Assembly: GCA_037176905.1 (NCBI GenBank)
Contig: JBBBWG010029054.1
Span: 1-34,599 of the forward strand
Length of the DNA: 34,599 bases
Reading direction: 5' to 3'
DNA from: Azolla pinnata
Taxonomy: Eukaryota > Streptophyta > Polypodiopsida > Salviniales > Salviniaceae
A program made the translations under genes and the position numbers. Of the stretch, positions 22,541 through 33,650 are shown piece by piece. The notes beneath the pieces were generated by a model, which was not told the DNA's origin, did no database searches, and saw nothing but the letters and a program-made list of their open reading frames with translations. Each line of letters opens with the position of its first letter. Positions within the stretch are counted from its first letter, which is position 1.

Positions 22541-25500
22541 ATGGCGCTCGCTCAGCCCGCTGTGAAGAAGGAGGACGATCGCGAGGATGAAGGTAAGCTC
22601 CTCTCTTCTTCTCCCCACACACCCGATCAGAACGCTCCGAGTTTCTTCGCTTCGCATGCTGTGGCGCCTGCCTCTCGTCTCCCCGTTGTGGAGAATGCGA
22701 CGCCTTCTCCCCCCCTTTCTGATCCGTTGGTTCTCGCTTTGCACAAACGCCAGAGGAGTATTCGCCCTTCCTCGGGCTGGAGAAAGGCGCCGTCCTGCAA
22801 GAAGCTCGGGTCTTCCATGACCCGCATGTCGATGCCAGGCGTTGTGCACAGGTTCGGATCTTTTCGCTTCTTCTCCATCGCTCGTTTCCGTTACCTCATT
22901 ATTCATCAGCATCAGCATCAGCATCAGCATCGCCGATCTTCTAACGGTATATGTGGTCCATGTGGTTACGAACCCCGGAGCAGCATCTGATCTGCGCATA
23001 TGTCATTTCATGTTTGACAGGTCATCACCAAGCTCCTCTACCTCCTCAACCAAGGTGAAGCATTCACCAAGGTATTGCCGAAGTGCATTTTGTTTTTCTT
23101 TCTCGCTAGCATTCTTCTTCTGTAGATGGACCACATGGTTGTTCCTTCATCCTCTCAGTGGGATCTGAACATCCAGCATCCATCACTGCGGGCGGGGTTG
23201 CTTGATTGCTTGCTGACCTGTATCTCTAGATCTCATATCATAGTACCCTTCCCATGGTAATGGGAAGAAGTGAATGGATTTTTCGTTCTCACCGTCTTTG
23301 ATCCCCTTGCTTAGGTTGAGGCCACTGAAGTTTTCTTTGCCGTCACGAAGCTCTTTCAATCCAAGGACGTCTCTCTTCGCAGGATGGTCTATCTGATCAT
23401 CAAGGAGCTCTCGCCATCCTCCGATGAGGTCAGAAAATTGCTAGCTTGAGAAGCAAATCTAATGTTCTTGTTGTATGCTAGAGAGAGGTTTGACGTCTCC
23501 TTCCCGATCTATCTGATGATGTGCAGGTCATTATCGTGACTAGTTCTTTAATGAAAGACATGAACAGCAAGATGGATTTGTATCGTGCAAATGCCATTCG
23601 TGTGCTCTGCAGAATCACGGATGGAGGACTGCTTGGTCAGATTGAACGCTACATCAAGCAAGCTCTAGTAGACAAGAACCCTGTCGTTGCTAGTGCTGCT
23701 CTTGTTAGTGGTATTCATTTGCTCCAGGTATCCCTATTAATTTGATTCAGTGAAGTATACCCGTATTCCTTTGGCTATGCTAATCCAAGTCGATAATCAT
23801 GCAAGTAGGTCCATTATACCTCATGCCATACCTGTAAGATCTTAGCACTGTATGTGCACAATATGCATGCTAGATATATCGAAAGTATTTCATCTTTCTC
23901 AAAGGATTGTTAGAACACGTATTCTAAGCATACTTATTAAATACGTTAATTACTTCTTATATTCATATCCATTTAATAGTCAATTTACCGTCTTTGGCTG
24001 ATTTAAGCTCTCTAGATTTAATCCGTGTAATGGAGAAATGATGCTAAAAGCTTTTCTCAATGAAGAAATCTCTTCATCTTAGAGTAATTGTTTTGATCAA
24101 GGTTTTATTTTTATTTTTATTTTGTTTATATTTTTTGGAGACGTAAATTGCTTGCTAAACATACTATGCTTGTTATGCATTAAATATATCAAGTACATGG
24201 AACATTTGTAAATTGCAGTTGTAAAACGTGTAAAATAGCTTTCAAGTATTCTAGAATGTACATTATAGAAAATATGCATTTTTTATCAGCGATGGGTCAC
24301 CATTCTAATTTCAGCTGTTTGATGATAGACCAATTCAGAAATAGTGAAGCGCTGGAGTAATGAAGTCCAGGAAGCAATTCAATCCAGGGCACCATTGGTG
24401 CAGTTCCATGCCCTTGCATTGCTACATCAGGTGTGTGTGAGTTTCACATGTATCTATGGTATTATATTAGTTATAATTCTCTACTTCACAGGAGTTTGAT
24501 GGCTTTGTTGACAGATCCGCCAAAATGACCGACTGGCAGTGAGCAAACTTGTGACAAGTCTTACGCGTGGTTCTGTTCGTTCTCCTTTAGCGCAGTGCCT
24601 TCTCGTTAGATATACAAGCCGGGTATGAACTGAAGTGATTGAACTTGACCCTTTACCCGCTGGTCATCGAATCCTTTGTTTTTGCAGAGGCTAACCTGTG
24701 TACTTTTTCTGAAGGTCATTAAGGAGACAGCTTCATCCAATCAAACAGGAGATCGTCCATTTTATGATTATTTAGAGAGTTGCTTGCGTCATAAGAATGA
24801 CATGGTGATATTAGAAGCTGCTCGGGCTATTACAGAATTGAATGGCGTGACTAGTAGGGAGTTAACACCAGCTATTACAGTCCTTCAGTTGTTCTTGAGC
24901 TCTTCAAAACCTGTTCTGCGCTTTGCCGCTGTTCGAACATTAAACAAAGTAAAGTTTCTTCTTGCTTTTTCCTCATGTCATTTTTATGTTGTGCTCACCT
25001 TTGCTTCCATTTATTGTGCAGGTAGCCATGACACATCCCTTGGCAGTGGCAAATTGCAACATTGATATGGAAAGCTTGATTTCTGATCAAAATCGTAGCA
25101 TTGCCACTCTTGCTATAACTACACTCTTGAAGACTGGTAATGAGTCAAGTGTAGACCGGCTAATGAAGCAGATCACAAACTTTATGTCTGACATTGCAGA
25201 TGAATTCAAGATTGTTGTTGTTGAGGCAATTAGATCGTTATGCTTGAAGTTCCCACAGAAATATCGGACACTGTAAGTTTATTCTTTTGATTTGGCGATT
25301 GGTTGCATATTGCGCCCAGCCCCCGCTTTTGAATGGTCCATACAGTCAGATAAAAAATTGGAATAACCAGAAGATATAACATGAGAATTGAGATAAACAC
25401 ACAGCAGTGTGGTCTCCTCCTGGTTATCCTTGGTTGGCATTGATGAATGTAATTCCTCTTCCAAGAAATCAAATTTAGAGACACTCCTCAAAATCATTGA

Positions 25501-28444
25501 ATTTGGTGGCCCAAGCTAGTTAGGAGTTCCTTTTGAAATCCTCGAAAACATAGAAGCTGTTATAATGATCGAGGTGACACACTAAAATTTTGTAAGGGAG
25601 GTTGGAGCTCACATCAAAGTCCACAAGTGTACATTTTGAACATGTCTGATGGAGAGAAGCCCATAATAATCTATTAGAAGTTTCATTTTACCAGTAGTGT
25701 GTATCATGCAGAAAATAGTCATCATATGTTTTTCTGTCATGCACAGGATGAATTTTCTCAGCAATATCCTGCGTGAGGAAGGTGGATTTGAGTATAAAAA
25801 AGCGATTGTGGATTCTATATTAATTCTTATAAAACAAATACCTGATGCCAAGGACAGCGGACTTTCTCACTTGTGTGAATTTATTGAGGACTGTGAGTTC
25901 TCTTATCTTTCAACACAGGTAGGTAATTCCAGTTTGATTCGACATTTGGCTTGCAAACATTTCCTATAAAGCAGAAAAGAGTTTATGTTGTGGTAACTTT
26001 TTAGATCTTACATTTCTTGGGAAATGAGGGACCCAAGTCTGTTGATCCCAGCAAGTATATCCGTTATATCCACAACCGGGTTATTCTTGAAAATGCAACA
26101 GTGAGGGCTAGTGCTGTTAGTGCATTGGCAAAATTTGGCGCTCTTGTGGAATCTTTGAAGGTGAATCAGTGTTTACCATAAATTTGGTCAATTAATGGTT
26201 ATTTCTGTTCTCTGCCATTGCTGAATTTGCACTACATTCTGGTTGTTCAGCCACGTATATTGGTGCTACTTAGGCGATGTCTTTATGACAATGATGATGA
26301 GGTAAACTTTACCAATAAGATCTATGTCTAGCATTCAATATTCAATTACTGGAGATCAATAACTTTAAATTGATGCACTTTTACTTCCTTTGAAGGTCCG
26401 TGATAGGGCCACTCTGTACTTGACTGCGCTTGGGGAAGGCAGTCATGGAGAAAATATTGAGGAGTTTGTCTTTGGGACGTTGGATATTCCTTTGCCAAAC
26501 TTGGAGAGTAGTTTGCAAGCTTATGTAAGTACATGTCGAATTCCATTGATCTTTTTGGTCAGAGTATTTTGCCTCTATTTATTGTTCAATTTCCTCACCA
26601 GGAGCCTTCAGAAGTACCGTTTGACATATCAAAGGTGCCAAAGGACATTAAATCTCAGGCATTTTCAGAGAAGAAGGCACCAGGTCCTAGGAAGGCTGCA
26701 AAAGATTCAACTTTGCCTTCTGCTGCTGTTGCTGAGCCTGCAACTAGATCAATTGATGGATATGAGAAGCTGTTGAGCTCTATTCCAGAATTTTCAACTT
26801 TTGGAAAACTTTTCAAGGTATGTTATGGCATGGGGAGTCCGTTGCGTGGAGTCAATGGCACATGACAGGAATCACTGATACACTGGGCATATTGATACCC
26901 CAAAACAGCTAAGGTTCAGCGTAAAATTTATGTATTTGTAAATAGACACAGTGGAAGTTTCTAACCCTGCACTTTTAACTATGAATGTTGTAACCACGTA
27001 CTGTTCATAATGTTAGTACTTGCTGTCCTCCCCCCCCCCCACCCCAATGTAGAGTAGTTAAGTAGACATACATGCAATATCATTCATCCTTAAGGAACAT
27101 GCCAAAAACATAATATGTTTGCCTGGGTTACGAGTAACAATTGTGCGCATATTGTCAAAAGATAAACACAGATATTTGCTATTTTCTTGTTTATTTGTCT
27201 AAGGATATAAGCCAGGAATCTTGCTTGAACGAGTTACCATTCATTTGTGTGCTATGAGATGATTGTACCTAAAATTTCATTATTGAAAATTGCAGTCATC
27301 ATCCCCTGTGGAGCTTACAGAGGAGACAGAATATGAAGTAAATGTGGTCAAGCATATTTATCCTGCACATATTGTGCTACAGTTCAACTGCACAAATACA
27401 ATCCCAGAACAGCGTCTTGAGAATGTAAATATTGTTGATCCAAATAGTTGCTAGTTAATTTTGCAGCATCTTCTTTGATAATACTCGGCCTTGGAGTTTT
27501 TTTTGAGCAGGTTAGCATTCTGGTTGATGTTATAGAGGGAGATGAATTTAAAGAAGTGGCATCCAAGGTTCTTCCATCATTGCCTTATAATTCCCCTGGT
27601 CAGGCTTTTGTAGCATTTGAGAAGCCAGATGGTGTCTTCTCATCCGGAAAGTTTGCAAATACCATGCGTTTCATAGTAAAGGAGGTAAATAGTAAAGCTT
27701 TCATGCCACACATGGTTGCAAATTCAGGTATATTTACATTTCATGAGCATATGACAGGTTGATAAAGACAGTGGAGAGGTTGAAGAAGAAGGCATGGAAG
27801 ATGAGTACCAGCTGGAGGAACTCGAGGCAATATAAAAATTTTCCATTTGAATATGTTGACTTGTTTAATTATGTGTTATATGTATGCATCACACATCCAT
27901 ATGCGTATACATATACATACAGGCATGCCTGCAAAATGTATCAATATTTAGCCATTGCATTTTGGATCTTCTCTGCAGGTCACGCCGTCAGATTACTTTT
28001 TGAAGAAAGCTGTAGCCAACTTCAAAAATGCATGGGAGGGTCTTGGACCTGATTTTGAACGAGTAGATGAGTATGATCTTGGTGCAAGGGAAAATCTGAA
28101 CGAAGCAGTACAAGCTGTGATTGAAATTTTTGGTTTGCAGCCATGTGAGGTAATTAATGTGGGGTTCTCATGCAAGAATTGTGGATATTTTGTCTTGGAT
28201 GTTTTTGTTCTTGACAATGTTGTTTTGCATTCCTTTTTATTATATACAGGGCACAGAAATTGTCACGGCAAATGCAAGGTCACACACCTGCCTGTTGGCA
28301 GGACAATTTATTGGTGATGTAAATGTTCTAGTCCGGCTTTCATTTGGAATCGATTCACAAAAACAGGTTGCCATGAAGCTCGCAGTGAGATCTGAGGATC
28401 AGTATGTTAGTGACGCCGTCCACGAGATTATTGCCAATGCATAG
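22541..28444 (+). CDS. COPG: Coatomer subunit gamma (COPI coat)
   Basis: Gamma-COP is part of the COPI coat for Golgi-to-ER and intra-Golgi vesicles. Nineteen coding exons are 22541-22592, 22754-22851, 23021-23071, 23315-23428, 23527-23727, 24329-24430, 24515-24622, 24715-24948, 25022-25272, 25747-25918, 26005-26160, 26251-26301, 26396-26524, 26602-26817, 27296-27424, 27511-27684, 27758-27826, 27979-28149 and 28250-28444. They give 890 residues, against 886 in Arabidopsis, all in frame. Residues about 20-570 are the adaptin-type HEAT solenoid, with [74 protein letters not shown] and [12 protein letters not shown]. Residues about 570-625 form a Pro/Ala/Lys-rich hinge. The C-terminal appendage includes [41 protein letters not shown] and [12 protein letters not shown]. 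Intron 17 has a GC donor (GAG|GCAATA); any other reading hits a stop. The gene converges on the J-protein gene. Confidence 0.98.
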
Positions 28445-29924
28445 TTGCTTTTCTTGTCCACGTGAGTTAGCACTAGCCAACATGGATGAGTTATTCCCAC
28501 AGATGTTAACATGAGGCTTCTAATTTGAGGCAGAAATAATATTTGTTTTTCTAATGACCAGCTTGAGTTTGTATGTTCGATCGATATTCTGAAGGTTTTT
28601 GATATGAGCTTCTGGGAACTTGCTTTCTCTCTGTTTCGCGCTGTCTTCTCATCGCTTTGTTATATGATTGCCATACTCTAGCATTGGTTCTTTATTAGAT
28701 AACTATCAGATGCTATGCCAATCTAATTAACAGATATATGGATTTTTCTTTCTTCAACCCACATAGTTTTCCGTTAGGGGCATGAACCTTATAAGTTGAT
28801 TAGATTAATCTATATAAAATTTTCTTTCCTTTGTTATCTTTCAAATTCTTAGTTTTTTTTTTCCAATATTGGAGTGTCTTAGAAATTTTTTCTTGTTCGA
28901 ATTCATCCTTATTATATATATATATACACACGAATGTATTGTAGAACCTTTTCTGGAGTTGTCTGGAGTTGTCTGGGGCTTTTTTTTCTGGACTTGCAAA
29001 ACATTTTTTAGAGTTGACTACAAATTGTAAAGCCACAGAGTTGTTCTCAAGTCTTTATAATTCACTACTTACGATATCTTATTTACTTTCGTTCCTTTGC
29101 CCTACGTTTGGATTATTATTATACGATCTCCCTCTAATTTTGTGTATAAAACCATTGCCAAATTTTCTTTTTGTTATCTTTGTCAAGAATAGAACCTTAC
29201 ACACCATCAAAGATCAAGTTGGGGCTGCATGATAGTGAAACAAAAAATGCTGGCTAAGACAGTTTTATAAGCGCTTTGAGCTTGTCTTTGAGCGCTAATC
29301 GCCTTAAATCTTATAGTTGGGAGAGAGTACGTGTAATTAATGACAGACAGCTGTAGGTGCATCTTGCTCTAAACCCCAAACCCTAATTATAAATCACGGA
29401 TATATGACAAAGGAGGATCATATCGTACACAACAAATAAGTGAGCAATCAATAAGAATATACAAACGAAAACAGTCCAAAACCTAGCTAAATCAAGTGAT
29501 TGAAATCCACTCTACCTGCACCAAAAAGATTTTTACATTCATACACGATCTCTGTTACATACATATACTGCCAAAATTGTCACAATGTTGCTGATCAGGT
29601 TCTTGGAGAAGTTACATTCCAAGGTCAAAGGAAGTCCGCCCTGGTTTCATCCTATTCAAGTATAGAGGAGTTGAAGAGTAAAAAATAATAAGAAAAGAAG
29701 AAAAACCTCAAAAGGGGGCTGCTTTTAGCCATGACACATTGCTTGCATCCGGTCAGATTGTTGGTGCAACAATGATGCCAATATTGTATAGCTTGGAGAT
29801 GGAGAAAGCCCCAGACAAGAGAAGGGTATGTATGTAGCATACCTAAAGATTGATAACCTGTACAGAAAAAAGAAAGGAAGAAAAACATGTATATATAGGG
29901 GGACATCTTCAACATTTCCATTGC
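28445..29924. other. Intergenic between convergent COPG and J-protein genes
   Basis: It should contain both 3' untranslated regions. A TA run followed by CA lies near 28913-28932, and a telo-box-like stretch, aaccccaaaccctaatt, near 29373-29389. No coding family was recognised in the short frames, including 29036-28800 and 29921-29652 on the minus strand. Confidence 0.5.
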
Positions 29925-32138
29925 TTAGGGAACAGAGATGGGGTCAAGCTCCCAGCAGCCCTCTAAGAGTATGGGGACTTCACCAGCAACAAGCTGATGT
30001 GCAGGGATTCTGTGTGAAAACAGTGGCTGCATGTCTTCAGGGAGGATCCAGCTTACTGATCCGAATTGGCGCTGAAAGATGAACTTGTATCCTTCCACAC
30101 CTGCCAGTGTAGCTACTTGCACACCCCTGTCATCTGAATAATCTGTATCCACTTCGACAAGATCATAGTCATGCTTCTCATACAATCCTTTCAGTGAATT
30201 CTGCCCCTTGTGCAGAGCCCAAACCTCGCCCTTCCCTGGATATATCTTCAAGGTTCCACGACTTCCCTCTTCGAATCGCATCTCATGAGAAAACATGCGG
30301 ATCGACAGAGAGGTCCTCTGCACATCTCCTACTTTGTATTCACCACAAGCGTAATACGAATTCGATCCCGGCGAAGAAGCATCATAACCACTCTTGCTGC
30401 TGCTGGCTTCGAGCCAAGCGTAACTTATCTGAAATGGTTCACGTGAAACAACGTTTTGCACTTGTGCATAAGATCGGGGGAAGGCTCCAACTGCATCGTA
30501 ATGGTAGCAGGCCCACACTTGGCCTGCTGAGAAATGCTGCTCGGTCCGATCTCTATCAAAGACGTAGAACTCCGATTTTGGGACGGGTGAACAATCAGAA
30601 GCTTCCAGCATTGATTCGAACCGTGCTGGCATGGAGGCATGACATGCCATAGACATATTGACAGCATTTACCTCCTGCTCTTTGTCCTTCAAAGAAGCGT
30701 GGTTTGCTAGGCACTTCCAATCATGCACGAGCGGAGAAGATTTTCCATCCGTCTCCTCCAGCAGTTCCTCGCTTCCCAAACCCTCACAGCTCAACTTAGT
30801 CTTCTTCGCAGGTGACGAATTAACATTCTGCTGCATTCCGCAATGAGCAAAACATTGATTCGATAAATGCTGATCGTGTTCATGATCTCTCTTTTTAGCG
30901 CTATCCGTGATTCCAGAAGCCTCAGCATCATTATTGCCGACATAATTTGCAGCAGTCAAGTCATCCATTGTTCCAGCCGGCTTCTTCTCCCCATGAAGTG
31001 TACCCCTTTTAGCGGCTGTCCCCTTGTTTATCACCTTACCTGAAGAAGACAACCTTTGTTCTATAACCTCTCTTGACATGGCCATGAATCGGGTGATGGC
31101 TTCTTTTGCATGGCCTTTCACTTTGGATTTCAGCTCCTCCTTGGCTCTTTTCATCTCCTCAGCCTTTTTCCAAATAAGAGGTGGCCAACGAACCTCGACA
31201 TTCTCCTTTCTTCCATCAACCTTCGCCTACAGTGACAAATTCAACCCAGCAGAAGAACAAAAACACAGGGAGCATTCGGAGTCAGATTTTACCTTGGGAT
31301 TACATCCATCGATGTTCGGGCGGTGGACATCCTTGTGTTCCTGCAAGGGCCAAATCGTTGTCCCTCTGACGACAACAATGGTGCGGGCTAAGAACGGCTT
31401 GTAACAGATGGGGCAGCAAAGGGTCTTGTTGGCATATGCCGAAGGGTACTCAAACTGGAGCTTGCAGCGGGGGCAAGCAGTCCAGAATGTTGCAGGCAGA
31501 GCAGCACCATAGGGCGGGCGAGCGAGGACATGGTGAAGCTTCCGATGGTCGAATCGAGAAGCATACTGTTGTTGATGGTCTTGTTGTTGTTGTTGATGAT
31601 GATGATGATGATGATGATGTTGTTGTTGTTGATGATGGTGATTGGCGGGGACTTGAACAGATGCCGAGGCAGGAGGCATAGATGGAGCAGAAGGGGGTCT
31701 AGGAGGAGGTCTCATGGCTCCCATGGAGCTCCTCTGCGTCTTCATGGCATCATCATAGGCCGCCTTCTTGTGATCGTCGGAGAGGACAGACCAAGCCTCG
31801 GTGATGAGCTTGAAGGCAGAAGCGGCTCCAACGGAGGGATTCTTATCAGGGTGAAGCACGAGGGCGAGCTTCCGGTACTGCTTGCGAACAAGGAGGGCAT
31901 CGACATCATCGAGCGATGGATCGAGCTGAAGAATCGCATACCAATCAGGCACGGCGGCATGGTTGTGGGCATGGGCATGGACCTCGAGGACAGCGATGAG
32001 CTGCTCCAGGCCTTGGAGCTCTGGGTAGAGCTGCTTCGCCTTGATGGCAAACTTGTGTGCCCCCGCGTAATCCTTCTGCGCGAATCTCCGCTCTGCGATC
32101 TCCTTCGATCTCACCGCCTCATCTCGGTTGCAATCCAT
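29925..32138 (-). CDS. J-domain (DnaJ/HSP40) protein with zinc ribbon and DUF3444
   Basis: This is a plant-specific class of HSP70 co-chaperone. Two coding exons, 32138-31293 and 31226-29925, joined by a 66 nt GT-AG intron, give 715 residues. Residues 1-60 form a helical segment with [16 protein letters not shown] and [13 protein letters not shown], typical of the family N-terminus. The J domain is about 65-135, from [10 protein letters not shown], with the HPD motif at 96-98 (LHPDKNP). A His/Gln-rich tract spans about 166-191. A CxxC...CxxC zinc-ribbon follows (C222, C225, C242, C245). Basic segments including SPAKKTKL may be nuclear signals. Residues about 501-712 are DUF3444 ([48 protein letters not shown]). 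The ATG at 32138 ([10 protein letters not shown]) was chosen because the family starts there; the frame stays open far upstream through repeats. The DUF3444 function is not established. Confidence 0.95.
31567..31641 (-). repeat. In-frame CAT/CAA tract coding for His/Gln
   Basis: This trinucleotide repeat within the J-protein coding exon encodes blocks of Gln and His (about residues 166-191), between the Pro-rich linker after the J domain and the zinc ribbon. It is likely length-variable between individuals. Confidence 0.9.
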
Positions 32139-32145
32139 CCCCACC

Positions 32146-32275
32146 TTCCTTGCTTCCTTGCTTCCTTCCTTGCTTCCTTGCTTCCTTCCTTGCTTCCTTG
32201 CTTCCTTGCTTCCTTGCTTCCTTGCTTCCTTCCTTGCTTCCTTGCTTGTTTCCTTGCTTCCTTGCTTCCTTCCCC
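32146..32275. repeat. CTTGCTTC/CTTCCTTG tract before the J-protein start codon
   Basis: An 8- and 4-bp-based polypyrimidine tract on the plus strand is purine-rich (GGAAGCAAGGAAGCAA) on the gene's sense strand. It begins about 8 bp upstream of the chosen ATG and is stop-free in frame with the gene. If translated it would encode a Lys/Glu/Arg/Ser/Gly repeat, but no such extension is known to me in the family. It is probably leader or promoter DNA. Confidence 0.9.
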
Positions 32276-32585
32276 CTTCTCCTTCACCCCCCTTCCCCCA
32301 CTTCTTTTCTCTCCTCTTTGCACCTGCCAAAGGCCCATCCATAGATGGGACCTGCCCCCCATCAGTGCCATGGAAGGGCAAAGGGGCAAAGTGCAAAGGG
32401 GCAAAGGCCAAAGGGCAGCCATTGAAGCATGCTCTTACATGCATGTGTGCACCACCGCCCGAACAACAACCACAACCGAAACATACGCAAACGAAAACAA
32501 CAGGGCACACAGGGCCACGGCGGTATACCATCCCTCCCCACCCCGGAGCCTCGATCAACGACGAACAATGGGGGAAGTCTAGGAC

Positions 32586-32606
32586 TGAGGGTTTAGGGTT
32601 TTTTGT
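32586..32606 (-). promoter_or_regulatory. Telo-box-like element upstream of the J-protein gene
   Basis: On the sense (minus) strand this reads AAAAAACCCTAAACCCTCAG, containing two AAACCCT units. It lies about 450 bp upstream of the start codon. A potential splice donor (CTCAG|GTACAA) sits just before it in the sense direction, so a 5' untranslated intron spanning toward the ATG is possible. Confidence 0.5.
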
Positions 32607-32814
32607 ACCTGAGGGCGGAGGAGCCTCAATGAGGGCTTTGTGGGCGATGGCAGCAAAAGGCGGCGGCGGCGGCGGCAGCAGAAGAACAGTCAGCTGGTGG
32701 GGAGGAAGAGGAGGCGGAGGAGGAGGCGCCATAGCCGAAGCGATGAAGCTCCCTGCAGCTTCTTCGCCATCATCAGCATCGTCCCCGTCTCTGTGTCGTC
32801 CGTCTCGAGATGAA

Positions 32815-33650
32815 GCAAGAATGCATGTGTATGGATGCATGCATGCATGCATCCATGGGGTGCATGCGCGTGCATGCGTGCATGCATGCACGCACATCCC
32901 ATTGCATGCATGCATCCATGGATGATACGCACCGGCATAATGTGTGTATGTGTGCGTGCGTGCATGCATCCATGGATGATACCCACCGGCATAATGTGTG
33001 TATGTGTGCGTGCATGTGGATGTTGCATGTGCATGTACCTGCACATGTGCGCATGCATGCATGTGGATGTGCATGTGCATGTACCTACACGTGTGCGCAT
33101 GCATGCATGTGGATGTGCATGTGCACGTACTGCACACGTGTGCGCGTGCATGCATGTGCATGTACCTACACATGTGCGCATGCATGCATGCGGATGTGCA
33201 TGTGGGTGTACTTGCACATGTGCGCATGCATGCATGTGGATGCGCATGTGGATGTACTTGCACATGTGCGCATGCATGCATGTGTATGCGCATGCGCACG
33301 TACTGCACATGTGCGCATGCATGCATGCATGCCTGTGGATGCACGCGTGCATGTACCTGTAGGTGTGCATGCATGTAGATGCACATGTGCATGTACCTGC
33401 GCATGCATGCATGCAGCGATGTGCATATACGTGTATGCGATGCATGCATGCATGCATGTAAGCAAGTGGATGTGCCCGTGCATGTACCTATGCATGCGTG
33501 CATGTGGGTGTGCATGTACTTGCATGTATTGCATGTGGATGTGCATGTACTTGCATGTATTGCATGTGGATGTGCATGTGCATATATGTATGTATGTATG
33601 CATGCATGGACGCAGTCGTAGATGTACATGTATGCGTCCGTATGTATGCA
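32815..33650. repeat. GCATGCATG/TGTGCATG repeat with a 46 bp unit
   Basis: The array is mostly alternating purine-pyrimidine sequence. In the middle, a unit of about 46 bp containing 'tgtgcgcatgcatgcatgtg' recurs near 33049, 33095, 33142, 33176, 33222, 33268 and 33313. An earlier pair of 57 bp copies carries 'ccatggatgatacccaccgg' near 32918 and 32969. The very long open frames here on both strands result from the absence of stop codons in the repeat. Confidence 0.94.

Noticed and set aside
32640..32735. Pro-rich minus-strand frame starting [13 protein letters not shown] as a first coding exon
   Set aside because: It is driven by CCG/CCT repeats and has no homolog I recognise. It may be 5' untranslated sequence of the J-protein gene, ending at a possible donor near 32610.
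33000..33360. Regular direct repeats resembling a CRISPR array
   Set aside because: The units are back-to-back minisatellite copies without unique spacers, in a plant nuclear genome with no cas genes.
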